Assembly (NCBI GenBank): GCA_963822095.1
Contig: CAWGGS010000015.1
Span: 62,001-126,000 of the forward strand
Source of the DNA: CAWGGS01 sp963822095
Lineage (GTDB): Bacteria; Desulfobacterota; Desulfobulbia; Desulfobulbales; Desulfocapsaceae
Direction of reading: 5' to 3'
Length of the DNA: 64,000 nucleotides
The position numbers and the translations under genes were made by a program. Below, one piece after another: positions 53,800-61,594 of this stretch. A model generated the notes under the pieces. It did not search any database. It was not told where the DNA came from and worked only from the letters and a program-made list of their open reading frames with translations. Position 1 is the first letter of the stretch; every line of letters starts with the position of its first letter.

Positions 53800-54396
53800 T
53801 TAGAAACTCACCTTGGGGACGGCCTGAATCGCCTCGCTGTCTTCAAACTCAAGCAATGAGGCATCCTGGGCGTGGCCAAACATTCCGGCCACGATTACCT
53901 GGGGGAAGGATTGCTTGTATGTATTGTAGGTCATGACCTGATCGTTGAACGATTGGCGGGCGAAGGACACCTTGTTTTCAGTTGAGGTCAGCTCTTCGCT
54001 CAACTGCATCATATTCTGGTTGGCCTTGAGGTCTGGATAGGCCTCCATGACCATGTTGAACCGGCCCAAGGCCCCTGCCAGGGTTCCCTCGGCTCCGGCC
54101 AGTTTCTGCATGGCGGCTGCGCTTCCCGGTGCGGCTGCCGCTGCAGCCAGACCCTGGGCGGCCTGGTTCCGGGCGGAGGTCACTGCCTCCAGGGTTTCCC
54201 GCTCGTGTTTCAGGTAACCTTTGGCCGTTTCTACCAGATTGGGAATAAGGTCGTATCGCCTTTTGAGCTGAACCTCGATCTGGGCAAAGGCATTCTTATA
54301 TCGGTTGCGAAGGGCAACCAGGCGATTGAAGATCCCGACAATGTACAGTACAAAAAGCGCTAAAACGGCCAGAACTACGATTGCTGCAATACCCAT
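53800..54396 (-). CDS. lemA: LemA family protein
   Basis: A 198-residue LemA protein with one N-terminal membrane helix (IAAIVVLAVLALFVLYIVG) and a helical domain with the family signature NAFAQIEVQLKRRYDLIPNL and VETAKGYLKHERETLEAVTS, then RFNMVMEAYPDLKANQNM and the usual C-terminal FNDQVMTYNTYKQSFPQ. The start at 54396 has AGGAGG 7 nt upstream; the extra 11 codons of the longer frame are not needed. First gene of the LemA-M48 pair. The biochemical role of LemA is not settled. Confidence 0.95.
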   Translation of the reverse strand: MGIAAIVVLAVLALFVLYIVGIFNRLVALRNRYKNAFAQIEVQLKRRYDLIPNLVETAKGYLKHERETLEAVTSARNQAAQGLAAAAAAPGSAAAMQKLAGAEGTLAGALGRFNMVMEAYPDLKANQNMMQLSEELTSTENKVSFARQSFNDQVMTYNTYKQSFPQVIVAGMFGHAQDASLLEFEDSEAIQAVPKVSF

Positions 54397-54659
54397 TACC
54401 ACCCTCCTGTCCGGATAGAAGGCCTCCAAAAGATGGAGACCATCAAAAAAATGGGACGAATTACTGATTCGTTTCCCCTCGTTTTACTGTTCATTCTAAC
54501 CCATTATTGATTCATATAATCGCATTAATCATGACAATGCAACTATTCATTTCATGTTCTCTTTGCCTGGCATATGAGAGATCGTATGGATAAAGATGGT
54601 TTTTGGGGTTCTTCCGGATTGAGCGTACCCCTCCATATCAAGGGAGGCGAAATTTATCG

Positions 54660-54812
54660 CTGGAGGACGCATCGCGGATACCCGCCTGGGAATCACAAAG
54701 GCCCACAGGGTTGCGGACAGGACGTCCGCACCTGACAGCAGGCCAGGGACGGCCTCCGTCAGCCGTGCTGGACAGGCGATAAGGCCGGAGAGCAGTGTCT
54801 GGAAGCGATGAA
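54660..54812 (-). repeat. R2 repeat, copy B (inverted relative to copy A)
   Basis: Its reverse complement aligns with 13556-13712 over the whole length, sharing GGCCTGCTGTCAGGTGCGGA, CGTCCTGTC and CGTCCTCCA blocks. It lies in the 868-bp gap between lemA and the molybdenum-storage-like gene, 230 bp from an R1 element. No gene is evident in the rest of that gap. Confidence 0.75.
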
Positions 54813-55039
54813 TTTCACCATCTCATTAATTACAGCCTTTTAACAGTACGATTAATACGGATGAGCCGTTTTTTTCGAAGAGGCCGGTCAGCGGCTGGCG
54901 ATCTGGTATGTGATGGCGGCCTTGAATGGTCAGAGAGAGATCACCTCTGCTTTTTCTTTTGTGAGGAGCAACAGACAAGTTCCAAAATCGCAGCATTTAA
55001 CATAAGACAGGCTGCTTATGAAATATGCAATGCTTTATC

Positions 55040-55209
55040 TGATAACCACTGAAACTCAGCCTATCGTAACGGAAGGGGTATGAGCTGTTTGTTCCTCGGG
55101 TCGTTGCAGCCTGGATGGCTGCAGCGAAGCCCCCAGGGATGGGTTTATGGCGTCCCGAGAAACGAACAGCTCACTCCCCGGATCAGTAGCTGAATATGAG
55201 TGGTAATCA
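55040..55209. repeat. R1 repeat, full copy B (170 bp)
   Basis: Bounded by TGATAACCACT (55040-55050) and AGTGGTAATCA (55199-55209), an 11-bp terminal inverted repeat with one mismatch. Its long internal hairpin pairs GAGCTGTTTGTTCCTCGGG with CCCGAGAAACGAACAGCTC. Relative to copy A, one C-G pair is replaced by T-A on both arms, so the hairpin is conserved through compensating change. The loop region (GCAGCGAAGCCCCCAGGGAT, then GGGTTTATGGCG) is almost identical in both. Confidence 0.88.
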
Positions 55210-55264
55210 GTATGCTTTAACTGAGTGAAAACGTGGATTGTCCCAGATTTCTCTTAGTGGTTCG

Positions 55265-56095
55265 TTACTGTTTGTAAATGATCGTCCCGACATGTTCCCC
55301 GTTGAGCGCTCTGGTAATATTCCCCTCAACCATACCGTTTATTATCTGTACTTTTTCAATGACCTCACTGTTTTGAATGATCTCCAGGCAGGGGCGTTCA
55401 ATGACCAGATCATCCAGGTCTTTTTCCAGAAGGTCCTGAGCGCCTATCTCCGCTATGAAATCAGCGTCCGGATTCTTTTTGGGGTCATCGGTGTAGAGGC
55501 CTTTCTCGTCTTTTATGAACAGGATTGTCCGGGACCCTATCAGATCTGCCAGAATCACCAATCCGACATCGGTACGATGGATGGGGATTCGTCCCACCTT
55601 GGGTTTTATCGCAAAATAATCATACGGAGGCATTCCATGCATGACGGGAATTATACTTTCGGCAAAGTAGGTCGGCAGTTTGACAATATCGGAGTGCGAG
55701 ATCTTCACCCCTCCCCAGGGGGATAAAAGGGTGGCAACCATCAGAGCGTTTTGTTCCGAGATCATGCTGCCGAATTTAGCGATTATCCCCGTGGGCATCC
55801 CCATTTCCAGGCCGATCATATAGATATGCCGACTTCGGGTGCCGCCACCGGTGGTAATGAGAATCTTGTGGTCCTTCCTATTCCGGACAATTTCCTTCAG
55901 GATTCCGGGCAAGGCCTTTACCCCCCGATCACAAATTGATTGACCACCAATCTTCACGACTGCGATATCAGGATATAATCGCTCCTGGGGAGCGATATCC
56001 AATTGCTCGATAAATTCCTTGCTGACCAGGCTTTCACCCATGAGTGCACTTTTTACGTGCAGCCGCTTGCTGTCCTTTTCTCGCACCAATGCCAT
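55265..56095 (-). CDS. molybdenum storage protein-like (MosA/MosB family) subunit
   Basis: A 276-residue amino-acid-kinase-fold protein close to the molybdenum-storage subunits of Azotobacter, which build a hexameric cage storing polyoxomolybdate with ATP. Matching blocks are VVKIGGQSICDRG, KILITTGGGTRSRHIY, GMPPYDYF, IPIHRTDVGLVILADLIGS, LFIKDEKGLYTDDP and VQIINGMVEGNITRALNGEH. The PPY segment looks more MosB-like. Only one such gene is here, whereas the Azotobacter cage needs alpha and beta, so it may form a homomeric cage or have another role. AAGGAG precedes the ATG. Confidence 0.88.
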   Translation of the reverse strand: MALVREKDSKRLHVKSALMGESLVSKEFIEQLDIAPQERLYPDIAVVKIGGQSICDRGVKALPGILKEIVRNRKDHKILITTGGGTRSRHIYMIGLEMGMPTGIIAKFGSMISEQNALMVATLLSPWGGVKISHSDIVKLPTYFAESIIPVMHGMPPYDYFAIKPKVGRIPIHRTDVGLVILADLIGSRTILFIKDEKGLYTDDPKKNPDADFIAEIGAQDLLEKDLDDLVIERPCLEIIQNSEVIEKVQIINGMVEGNITRALNGEHVGTIIYKQ

Positions 56096-56098
56096 AGA

Positions 56099-56341
56099 TT
56101 AGGCTCCTTTTCGAGCTTTTGAGGTTCCTGCCGCAGTTTCAGCATCGGGATGTTTTGTCCCTCTGTGCAAAAATACCAATTCGGCCTTTACAGCTTGGGC
56201 AATCTGATCTAATTCGGTTTTTCGAAAATGATTGCCATAAACCTTCATGTCGACACCACTTATGGCAACAACGCGATATCGAGGGGTCTTCGCCCCATCT
56301 TTTACTTTAAGCCGCTCTCTGTAGAATATTTGACCTGCCAT
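56099..56341 (-). CDS. small protein upstream of the MosA/MosB-like gene
   Basis: Unrecognised 80-residue protein, soluble, with a basic N-terminal half (MAGQIFYRERLKVKDGAKTP) and the block YRVVAISGVDMKVYGNHFRK. It ends 3 nt before the MosA/MosB-like start, so the two are almost certainly co-transcribed. I choose ATG 56341, which has AAGGA 8 nt upstream; the frame stays open to 56482, and the extra residues could belong to it if translation starts earlier. A link to molybdate storage is suggested by position only. Confidence 0.65.
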   Translation of the reverse strand: MAGQIFYRERLKVKDGAKTPRYRVVAISGVDMKVYGNHFRKTELDQIAQAVKAELVFLHRGTKHPDAETAAGTSKARKGA

Positions 56342-56887
56342 ATTGTGCATCCTTTTTTTGAGGGAATAAAGACTATCTGACCTAATAGAAGTATATGGCT
56401 CCACATCGGAAATGGCAAGAGTACCTCTCACTATCATATCTCCCAGGCAAATCGGTTCCTGGCCGGTGGCAATGCCGGTCAACCGGCATCTGTCAACATA
56501 TTGAACAACTACAGCATGGTATGCACAACTGGCGTCTCGATAAAAGACAAGGATAAAGAAATCATAGGCGCCCCTCTTTTCCAGGCACCCAGCTCACCCC
56601 CTGGATTCGGATGCCCACGGGCACAACCGTGCCTACCGCCGCCATGGCCCCAGCCGCCTCGGCCTCACGCGCGGAGAGGGAGGCCCCCAGACATGCGCCG
56701 CCATTGAGAGGGAGCGACAGCGACACGACCCCGGCCAGGCGACGAATGCCGGTGATCTTTAACCGACCCTGCCAGAGGTAGTCCTGCGGCGGCGTAGTCC
56801 TGCGGCGGCCTTTCGGGAAAGAGCTCGATAGTCCAGGCAGGTACGGTCAGAAAGATATTCCCGACTGGTCGGTTCCCGCCGTTAATA
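56342..56887. other. intergenic with a G+C-rich patch, no confident gene
   Basis: The segment from about 56560 to 56830 is strikingly G+C-rich compared with its flanks and contains a perfect tandem 16-bp repeat (GTAGTCCTGCGGCGGC at 56778-56793 and 56794-56809). Frames on both strands are short and interrupted. One leftward reading is Gly/Arg/His-rich across a stop. It may be the remains of a gene. Confidence 0.35.
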
Positions 56888-56921
56888 AGCCGGTCCCGGT
56901 ATTTCAATACTGGGACCGGCT
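56888..56921 (-). terminator. hairpin after the last hsp20 gene
   Basis: AGCCGGTCCCGGTA and TACTGGGACCGGCT form a 14-bp stem with one mismatch and a 6-nt loop, 5 nt beyond the hsp20 stop on the minus strand and followed by TTATTAAC. The stem is strong, the T tract short. Confidence 0.6.
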
Positions 56922-56925
56922 CCTG

Positions 56926-57489
56926 CTACTTAATTTCAATTTTTCTTACATCGGATTTCGGTAGAGCCATACGAGGCATTTTTATGCTCAGCACCCCATT
57001 TTTAAACGTTGCCTTTACATCATCCTGGTTAGCATCCTCCGGCAATGACAGGACTCGTTGGAAAGACCCATAGGATCGTTCAACCCGGTAGTAATTCTTT
57101 TCCTTTTCCTCTTTTTCCTGCCTCTTCTCTCCTATTATGGTCATTGTATCATCGGCAATTTCTATCCTGATATCTTTCTCCCTGACGCCCGGGATCTCCA
57201 CGGTAATTGAATATTCCGTATCCGTTGTTGCGATATCCAGTTGCGGCCTTAATAGTCCTGAAGCCGAAAGCGGTGTCAACCATTCATTGGAGAGAGGGGA
57301 TATGCCAAGGCCTCGGAACGTGTTTTCAAATAAGCGGTCCATTTCCTGCTGAAGCTGAATCATCGGGTGAGACGCTGAATTTTTTCCACGAATTGATTGC
57401 TTTTCCGAACGGTTAACCGGCACAACAGGACCGCTTTCCTCTTCTTCTTTCTTAAACCAATTCCATGGTGCAAGTTTTTTAATATCCAT
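56926..57489 (-). CDS. Hsp20 small heat-shock protein, paralogue 1
   Basis: A 187-residue small heat-shock protein, an ATP-independent holdase. An acidic N-terminal arm (WFKKEEEESG) and Gln-rich helix precede the alpha-crystallin domain (about 85-187): IATTDTEYSITVEIPGV, IRIEIADDTMTIIGEKRQE, YGSFQRVLSLPEDANQDDV, and the conserved FKNGVLSIKMPR near the end. The ATG at 57489 has GGAGG 6 nt upstream. Third of three leftward hsp20 genes, separated from the second by a terminator, so it probably also has its own promoter. Confidence 0.95.
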   Translation of the reverse strand: MDIKKLAPWNWFKKEEEESGPVVPVNRSEKQSIRGKNSASHPMIQLQQEMDRLFENTFRGLGISPLSNEWLTPLSASGLLRPQLDIATTDTEYSITVEIPGVREKDIRIEIADDTMTIIGEKRQEKEEKEKNYYRVERSYGSFQRVLSLPEDANQDDVKATFKNGVLSIKMPRMALPKSDVRKIEIK

Positions 57490-57525
57490 AACAGCCTCCA
57501 CTTCCTTTTTGCAATCAAACAAAAA

Positions 57526-57561
57526 AGCGGGAAACCATCCTTCAGGAGATGATTTCCCGCT
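57526..57561 (-). terminator. rho-independent terminator between hsp20 genes
   Basis: Stem arms AGCGGGAAACCATC and GATGATTTCCCGCT (one mismatch, 8-nt loop). On the minus strand the stem is followed directly by TTTTTTGTTTG, a proper T tract. It lies after the hsp20 gene at 57631-58017 and before the one at 56926-57489. Confidence 0.75.
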
Positions 57562-57630
57562 CCATGTGCTCTCAATTTGATGTGAATCAGGAAACCATTT
57601 CCCGCTTCAGTTTATTAATTAATCACTGCA

Positions 57631-58017
57631 TCAGGCAGCTTTGATTTCTATCTGTCTCGGTTTGGCTGCCTCGGATTTCGGTAGGTGGAGATTCAAAACA
57701 CCGTCTTTTAGCTCAGCTACGATTTTCTCAATATCGATAGTCTGCGGAACCGAAAACGTACGCTGGTACTCCACGTCGCCAAACTCTTCCCACTGGGCAG
57801 AGCCCTTGGACTCGAATTTCCTGATCCCTCCGAGTGAGAGTTTCCCATTGTCAATGTTGATACTGATATTTTTTTTCTCTACCCCCGGCATATCCGCTCG
57901 CAGCAGGATTTCCTCATCGTTCTCATAAATATCAACGAGAGGAACTACTGCAGGGATTTCTCGGCTTCGTTCGGGCATGGATTGGTCTTTTTTTACAACG
58001 TCAGTTCTCTCGCTCAT
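57631..58017 (-). CDS. Hsp20 small heat-shock protein, paralogue 2
   Basis: A 128-residue small heat-shock protein with a short N-terminal arm, consistent with a partner subunit in mixed sHSP assemblies. Alpha-crystallin features are VDIYENDEEILLRADMPGV, ISINIDNGKLSLGGIRKF, YQRTFSVPQTIDIEKI and LKDGVLNLHLPK. The start at 58017 follows GGAGGAAT by about 6 nt; the frame could extend to 58056 but would then overlap the upstream stop region. It follows hsp20 paralogue 3 by 40 nt. Confidence 0.94.
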   Translation of the reverse strand: MSERTDVVKKDQSMPERSREIPAVVPLVDIYENDEEILLRADMPGVEKKNISINIDNGKLSLGGIRKFESKGSAQWEEFGDVEYQRTFSVPQTIDIEKIVAELKDGVLNLHLPKSEAAKPRQIEIKAA

Positions 58018-58057
58018 AACAATTCCTCCATCGTATATGATTTTCTCCCCAGGCACC

Positions 58058-58501
58058 TTAAGTGATGGTTATCTGTTTCGGTTTAGCAGCTTCTAATTTA
58101 GAAAGGGTCAGTGTTAGCACACCATTGGTCAGCTGTGCTCCTACCTTGCCTGTGTCCACATCAGAGGGCAGAGTGAAACTTCGTGTAAAGCTTGTTGTTC
58201 CACGCTCCACCCGGTGAGACGAATATCCTTCCGGTGCATCGGATTTCCGAGAACCGCTGATCTCAAGGTAATTTCCCTGTACCTTTACATTGAGGGCATC
58301 TTTTTCTACCCCAGGAACTTCCACCTTCATCTCCAGGGAATCTCCAAGATCGTAGAGATTGGTTCTGGGTCCACCTTGGGTCACAGCCCAGGCCGGAATG
58401 GCCGATGATCCGCCATACTCAGGGAACAATCTGTTCATCCTGTTATGAAGCAGATCCATGGTTTGAAACATACGATCAATGTCACTCCATCTCGTCCACA
58501 T
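58058..58501 (-). CDS. Hsp20 small heat-shock protein, paralogue 3
   Basis: A 147-residue small heat-shock protein, the first of the leftward trio. It has MDLLHNRMNRLFPEYGG at the N terminus, then the alpha-crystallin domain with NLYDLGDSLEMKVEVPGV, LNVKVQGNYLEISGSRKSDA, TSFTRSFTLPSDVDTGKV and LTNGVLTLTLSK. GGAGGT lies 6-7 nt before the ATG. It is divergent to the ribbon-helix-helix-like gene at 58702 across 200 bp that must hold both promoters. Confidence 0.95.
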   Translation of the reverse strand: MWTRWSDIDRMFQTMDLLHNRMNRLFPEYGGSSAIPAWAVTQGGPRTNLYDLGDSLEMKVEVPGVEKDALNVKVQGNYLEISGSRKSDAPEGYSSHRVERGTTSFTRSFTLPSDVDTGKVGAQLTNGVLTLTLSKLEAAKPKQITIT

Positions 58502-58523
58502 AGTCTACCTCCATTTTTTTATT

Positions 58524-58598
58524 CTTCATAAATAGGCCGGTTGAGACCGGCTCCCTTATCATGTACCTGGAAAATAATTACGAAATTATTGATGTCAA
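58524..58598 (-). promoter_or_regulatory. putative hsp20 promoter and 5'-UTR hairpin
   Basis: On the minus strand TTGACA (58593-58598) and TATTTT (58571-58576) are 16 bp apart, a good sigma-70 match. A small hairpin (GCCGGT/ACCGGC, loop TGAG, about 58536-58551) lies in the leader, about 20 nt before the GGAGGT site. Leader hairpins near small-heat-shock genes can be RNA thermometers, but this one does not clearly sequester the ribosome site. No CIRCE element is seen. Confidence 0.45.
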
Positions 58599-58701
58599 TA
58601 ATAGGAAGAGATATTTTAGTAACTTTTGTATAAATTACTATTAACATATGAATTGACAAAGTAATTTTTTCTGATTAATTTTGTTTGCAAGGAGGTGATT
58701 T

Positions 58702-59325
58702 ATGGGCAGGACCAAGAGTTTTTCACATTATGATCTAAGGATAAGCATATCTGCTGAAGAGCTTCAAGGAAAGCAGTCTGTGAGAGCGACTTTTCGGTTG
58801 CCTGATCATATAATCAAATTATTGAATGTCGTCGCCTTTCAGCTAGGCCTTAAACAGAAATCCCTATTTGATCAGCTTATCGAAGATGAAGAGACTGTTA
58901 AAGAGATTGCCGAGAGGATGCTTGAACAAGATACGCAAACAGATCTCGGCCATCGGCGGCAAAAAACGTATGTTCTCAATAGAAGGTCATTGGAAATCAT
59001 TGAGAAGCTATCAAAAAAAATGAATATCTCAAGAGATTTTATTGTGGAAATTTCCATTCAAAGATTGCTGCCGGTTTTAAAGGCAGAAAAGGAGAAATAT
59101 AAAAATAGATCAATAATCTATAAAGATATGGAACATTACCTTGAACAAGGGAAAAAACTATTTGAAAAAGCCGAACATCTCCTTGGCGCAGGAGATGCCA
59201 CCTGTGAGATGATAAAACCCAGCATCGATATGAATGAACGAAATTTGGATAAATTGAGACGCATGATTGAAAGAAGCAAGGCAATGGAAGTGCTTGAAAT
59301 TGAAAATACAGGTAAAATCAATTGA
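58702..59325 (+). CDS. putative DNA-binding protein with two ribbon-helix-helix-like segments
   Basis: A 207-residue protein I do not recognise as a named family. Two segments each look like a strand plus two helices of the ribbon-helix-helix fold: VRATFRLPDHIIKLLNVVAF then QLGLKQKSLFDQLIED (about 27-62), and QKTYVLNRRSLEIIEKLSKK then MNISRDFIVEISIQRLL (about 90-126). The C-terminal third is a charged helix, perhaps an oligomerisation segment. It is divergent to three hsp20 genes and upstream of dnaJ/cbpM, so a regulator of this island is a fair inference. The ribosome site, AAGGAGGTGAT, is a perfect anti-16S match. Confidence 0.7.
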   Translation: MGRTKSFSHYDLRISISAEELQGKQSVRATFRLPDHIIKLLNVVAFQLGLKQKSLFDQLIEDEETVKEIAERMLEQDTQTDLGHRRQKTYVLNRRSLEIIEKLSKKMNISRDFIVEISIQRLLPVLKAEKEKYKNRSIIYKDMEHYLEQGKKLFEKAEHLLGAGDATCEMIKPSIDMNERNLDKLRRMIERSKAMEVLEIENTGKIN

Positions 59326-59497
59326 TTGTAAATGAAAATTCGAAAGAGTAACGTACTAAACGATACGGTTGGACCTATTTCAAAAGGCCCTGCGACTACA
59401 TGAGAGAGAATACGGGATGTCTGCAACTTAGGAATTGAGAGAAGGGTGATGAATTGCTCTTATGATGAGTAAAAATTTTCACTGAACAAAAATCAAT

Positions 59498-60502
59498 ATG
59501 GAGTTTCAGGATTATTATAAAATTTTAGGTGTTGCCAAGAATTCATCCCAGGATGAGATTCATCGTGCTTACAGAAAGCTTGCGCGCAAATACCATCCTG
59601 ATGTCAATAAAGACAAGAGTACGGTAGAACGGTTTAAAAAGATCAATGAAGCAAATGAGGTTCTAAAGGATCCGGAGAAACGTAAACTCTACGATGCCTA
59701 CGGTAAGGATTGGCAACATGGTGGTCAGCAGCAAGAGCACTGGCAAGACAATTTTTCCAAAAGAGCGGGGTCGAAAGGGAAGGGGAGAACTTTCCGTTTC
59801 AGCAGTGACGGTTCATTTGGGGAGGCAGGTAATCTCAGTGAGTTTTTCAACAGCTTTTTCGGTCAAAGTTTTGACCATAGGCAACAAGAAGACGGTTTTT
59901 CCACTGATGACATGCCAGGTAGGAAACATCAGGCCGAATTGACTGTATCGCTCTCGGATGTCTGTCACGGAGCCACAAAGACGATTTCTTTCCAGACCTA
60001 TGAAGCAGACAATATTGGCCAGATCAGGCCGGTAACAAAAACATTGCAGGTAAAGATACCTAAGGGAATCACCGATGGAGGAATTATCCGTCTTGCCGGT
60101 CAGGGACAGAAGAACCAAGATTACAGAACTCCGAGCGACCTGCTTCTCCGTATCAACATCGCCACGGACCCAAGATTTAAAATCGACGGACACGACCTCC
60201 ATACAGTTGTCGCAATTTCCCCCTGGGAAGCTGCTTTGGGAACCAAGATTCCGATCCAAACAATTGACGGCAACGTTTCGCTTACCGTTCCAAAAGGATC
60301 TCAAAATGGTAAAAAACTTCGTCTACGAGGAAAAGGTATTCCCAGACGTAAAGGGATTCCAGGGGATATCATCGTCGAGCTTGAGGTTACAATGCCGGAA
60401 CATTTAAACGATGAGGAGGAGAAGTTATTTAAAGAGATAGCAAAGAAATCGAGATTCAATCCTCGTGAAACGTCTAAGCAAAAGGCTGGGAGTTATGTCT
60501 GA
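59498..60502 (+). CDS. cbpA: CbpA-type DnaJ co-chaperone
   Basis: A 334-residue J-protein without a zinc finger (class B). The J domain is at 1-70 with HPD in ARKYHPDVNKD; a Gly/Phe-like linker follows (GSFGEAGNLSEFFNSFFG). Two C-terminal substrate-binding subdomains follow (ELTVSLSDVCHGATKTISF; LRINIATDPRFKIDGHDLHT; VPKGSQNGKKLRLRGKGIPR). It should deliver clients to DnaK. No good ribosome site is visible before the ATG. Its 3' end overlaps the start of the cbpM remnant by 8 nt. Confidence 0.95.
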   Translation: MEFQDYYKILGVAKNSSQDEIHRAYRKLARKYHPDVNKDKSTVERFKKINEANEVLKDPEKRKLYDAYGKDWQHGGQQQEHWQDNFSKRAGSKGKGRTFRFSSDGSFGEAGNLSEFFNSFFGQSFDHRQQEDGFSTDDMPGRKHQAELTVSLSDVCHGATKTISFQTYEADNIGQIRPVTKTLQVKIPKGITDGGIIRLAGQGQKNQDYRTPSDLLLRINIATDPRFKIDGHDLHTVVAISPWEAALGTKIPIQTIDGNVSLTVPKGSQNGKKLRLRGKGIPRRKGIPGDIIVELEVTMPEHLNDEEEKLFKEIAKKSRFNPRETSKQKAGSYV

Positions 60503-60815
60503 TAGAGCGAGAGTAATTTACACGTAATAGGACAAACGGGAACTGCTGAATATACATGACCGTAGTCAGTTTGCCGCTATTCAACCTGTTCTGATACGGA
60601 AATTATTCGGGCTGGGATTGATAGACTCCCAACGAGTGACTCCTGATCTCCTCTTTGAAGATGCCGGTATTGATCGAATTGATAAAATATTGCGGCTGAA
60701 GAACGACCTTGGTGTCAATTTCGCTGGCTGTGATCTTGTTTTGGATTTGCTTGAGAAAATAGAGGATTTGGAAAAGAAACTTCCTTACTATGAAATGACA
60801 TATCACAAACGATAG
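60495..60815 (+). pseudogene. cbpM: CbpM chaperone modulator with two in-frame stop codons
   Basis: CbpM is a MerR-like partner that inhibits CbpA, usually encoded right after it with about 100 residues. ATG 60495 opens MSDRARVIYT in the expected place (overlapping the cbpA stop), then TAA TAG at 60525-60530 interrupts. The same frame resumes with RELLNIHDRSQF and RKLFGLGLIDS and ends in the typical RIDKILRLKNDLGVNFAGCD and LVLDLLEKIEDLEKKL. No ATG, GTG or TTG follows the stops until TTG 60618, which would give only the C-terminal 65 residues. So it is a pseudogene, a truncated dimerisation domain, or a case of stop readthrough. Confidence 0.82.
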
Positions 60816-60880
60816 TTGTTATGCCCTTCAGGATATTACGGGTTTATATTCCACACTCATAATTTTCAGGAGGATCTGAA

Positions 60881-61594
60881 ATGCCCAAAAACTACTATAT
60901 CATTTTAGGAATATCTTCAACTTCGTCACAGGATGAAATCAAGTCGGCATACCGCCGGCTGGCAAAGGAATTTCACCCTGATCACTATGGGCAAAGCTCG
61001 CCCTTTCTCAATATTCAGGAAGCGTATTCGGTTCTCAGCGACCCGGTTCGACGTAGAAGTTATGATACTAACCTGCTGGAAAACCGGCAACCTCGAGGTA
61101 GATCTGAACATTTTGAACCATTAAAGGAATCTCCCTATCGCGGGGAAGTTGAGCCGCTCATACCCGAAAAAGGGCAGGGAGGGAGCGGCAGTGCCTCTTT
61201 GCTGCAGTCTTTCCATACGTACCGGTCGTCATTAGATTCCTTGTTCGATCGGTGGTTCAGCAATTTTTCCGAAAAAAGCCCCTCAAAAGGAGAACGGCTC
61301 GAAAATTTAACCGTTGTCATCACACTACCTCCTGACCAGGCGTTTCGAGGGGGGCATGTTCGTTTGACTGTACCGTCTCGCCGGCAGTGCCCTGGTTGTA
61401 GTGGAAGAGGCGGAGTAGGCGCATATGAATGCTTCCGGTGCAACGGTCAGGGAGTGCTCAGCGGTGAGTTCCCTATTATTATCAGCTATCCTCCAGGTAT
61501 ATCGGACAATCATACCGTTAAACTGTCTCTGGAGCGCTTCGGAATTCGAAACCTTTACCTGACAGCAACGTTCAGGATAGGTGAAATGGGTTAA
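60881..61594 (+). CDS. J-domain protein with a half zinc finger
   Basis: A 237-residue DnaJ relative. J domain 1-66 with HPD at 32-34 (KEFHPDHYG). A linker follows (about 70-145), then the start of a C-terminal domain (ENLTVVITLPPDQAFRGGHV) interrupted by two CxxCxGxG-type motifs, CPGCSGRGG and CFRCNGQG, where DnaJ has four. Two adjacent motifs could still make one zinc site. The second C-terminal subdomain is missing, so it is a compact, unusual J-protein. CAGGAGGATC precedes the ATG. It follows the cbpM remnant by 65 nt. Confidence 0.88.
   Translation: MPKNYYIILGISSTSSQDEIKSAYRRLAKEFHPDHYGQSSPFLNIQEAYSVLSDPVRRRSYDTNLLENRQPRGRSEHFEPLKESPYRGEVEPLIPEKGQGGSGSASLLQSFHTYRSSLDSLFDRWFSNFSEKSPSKGERLENLTVVITLPPDQAFRGGHVRLTVPSRRQCPGCSGRGGVGAYECFRCNGQGVLSGEFPIIISYPPGISDNHTVKLSLERFGIRNLYLTATFRIGEMG

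Noticed and set aside
54795..55052. 85-codon rightward frame between lemA and the Mos-like gene
   Set aside because: It runs from R2 copy B towards R1 copy B with no ribosome site and no protein-like features.
58502..58701. CIRCE operator or clear sigma-32 promoter for the hsp20 genes
   Set aside because: No TTAGCACTC-N9-GAGTGCTAA and no CTTGAAA/CCCATnT pair found; a sigma-70-like site fits better.
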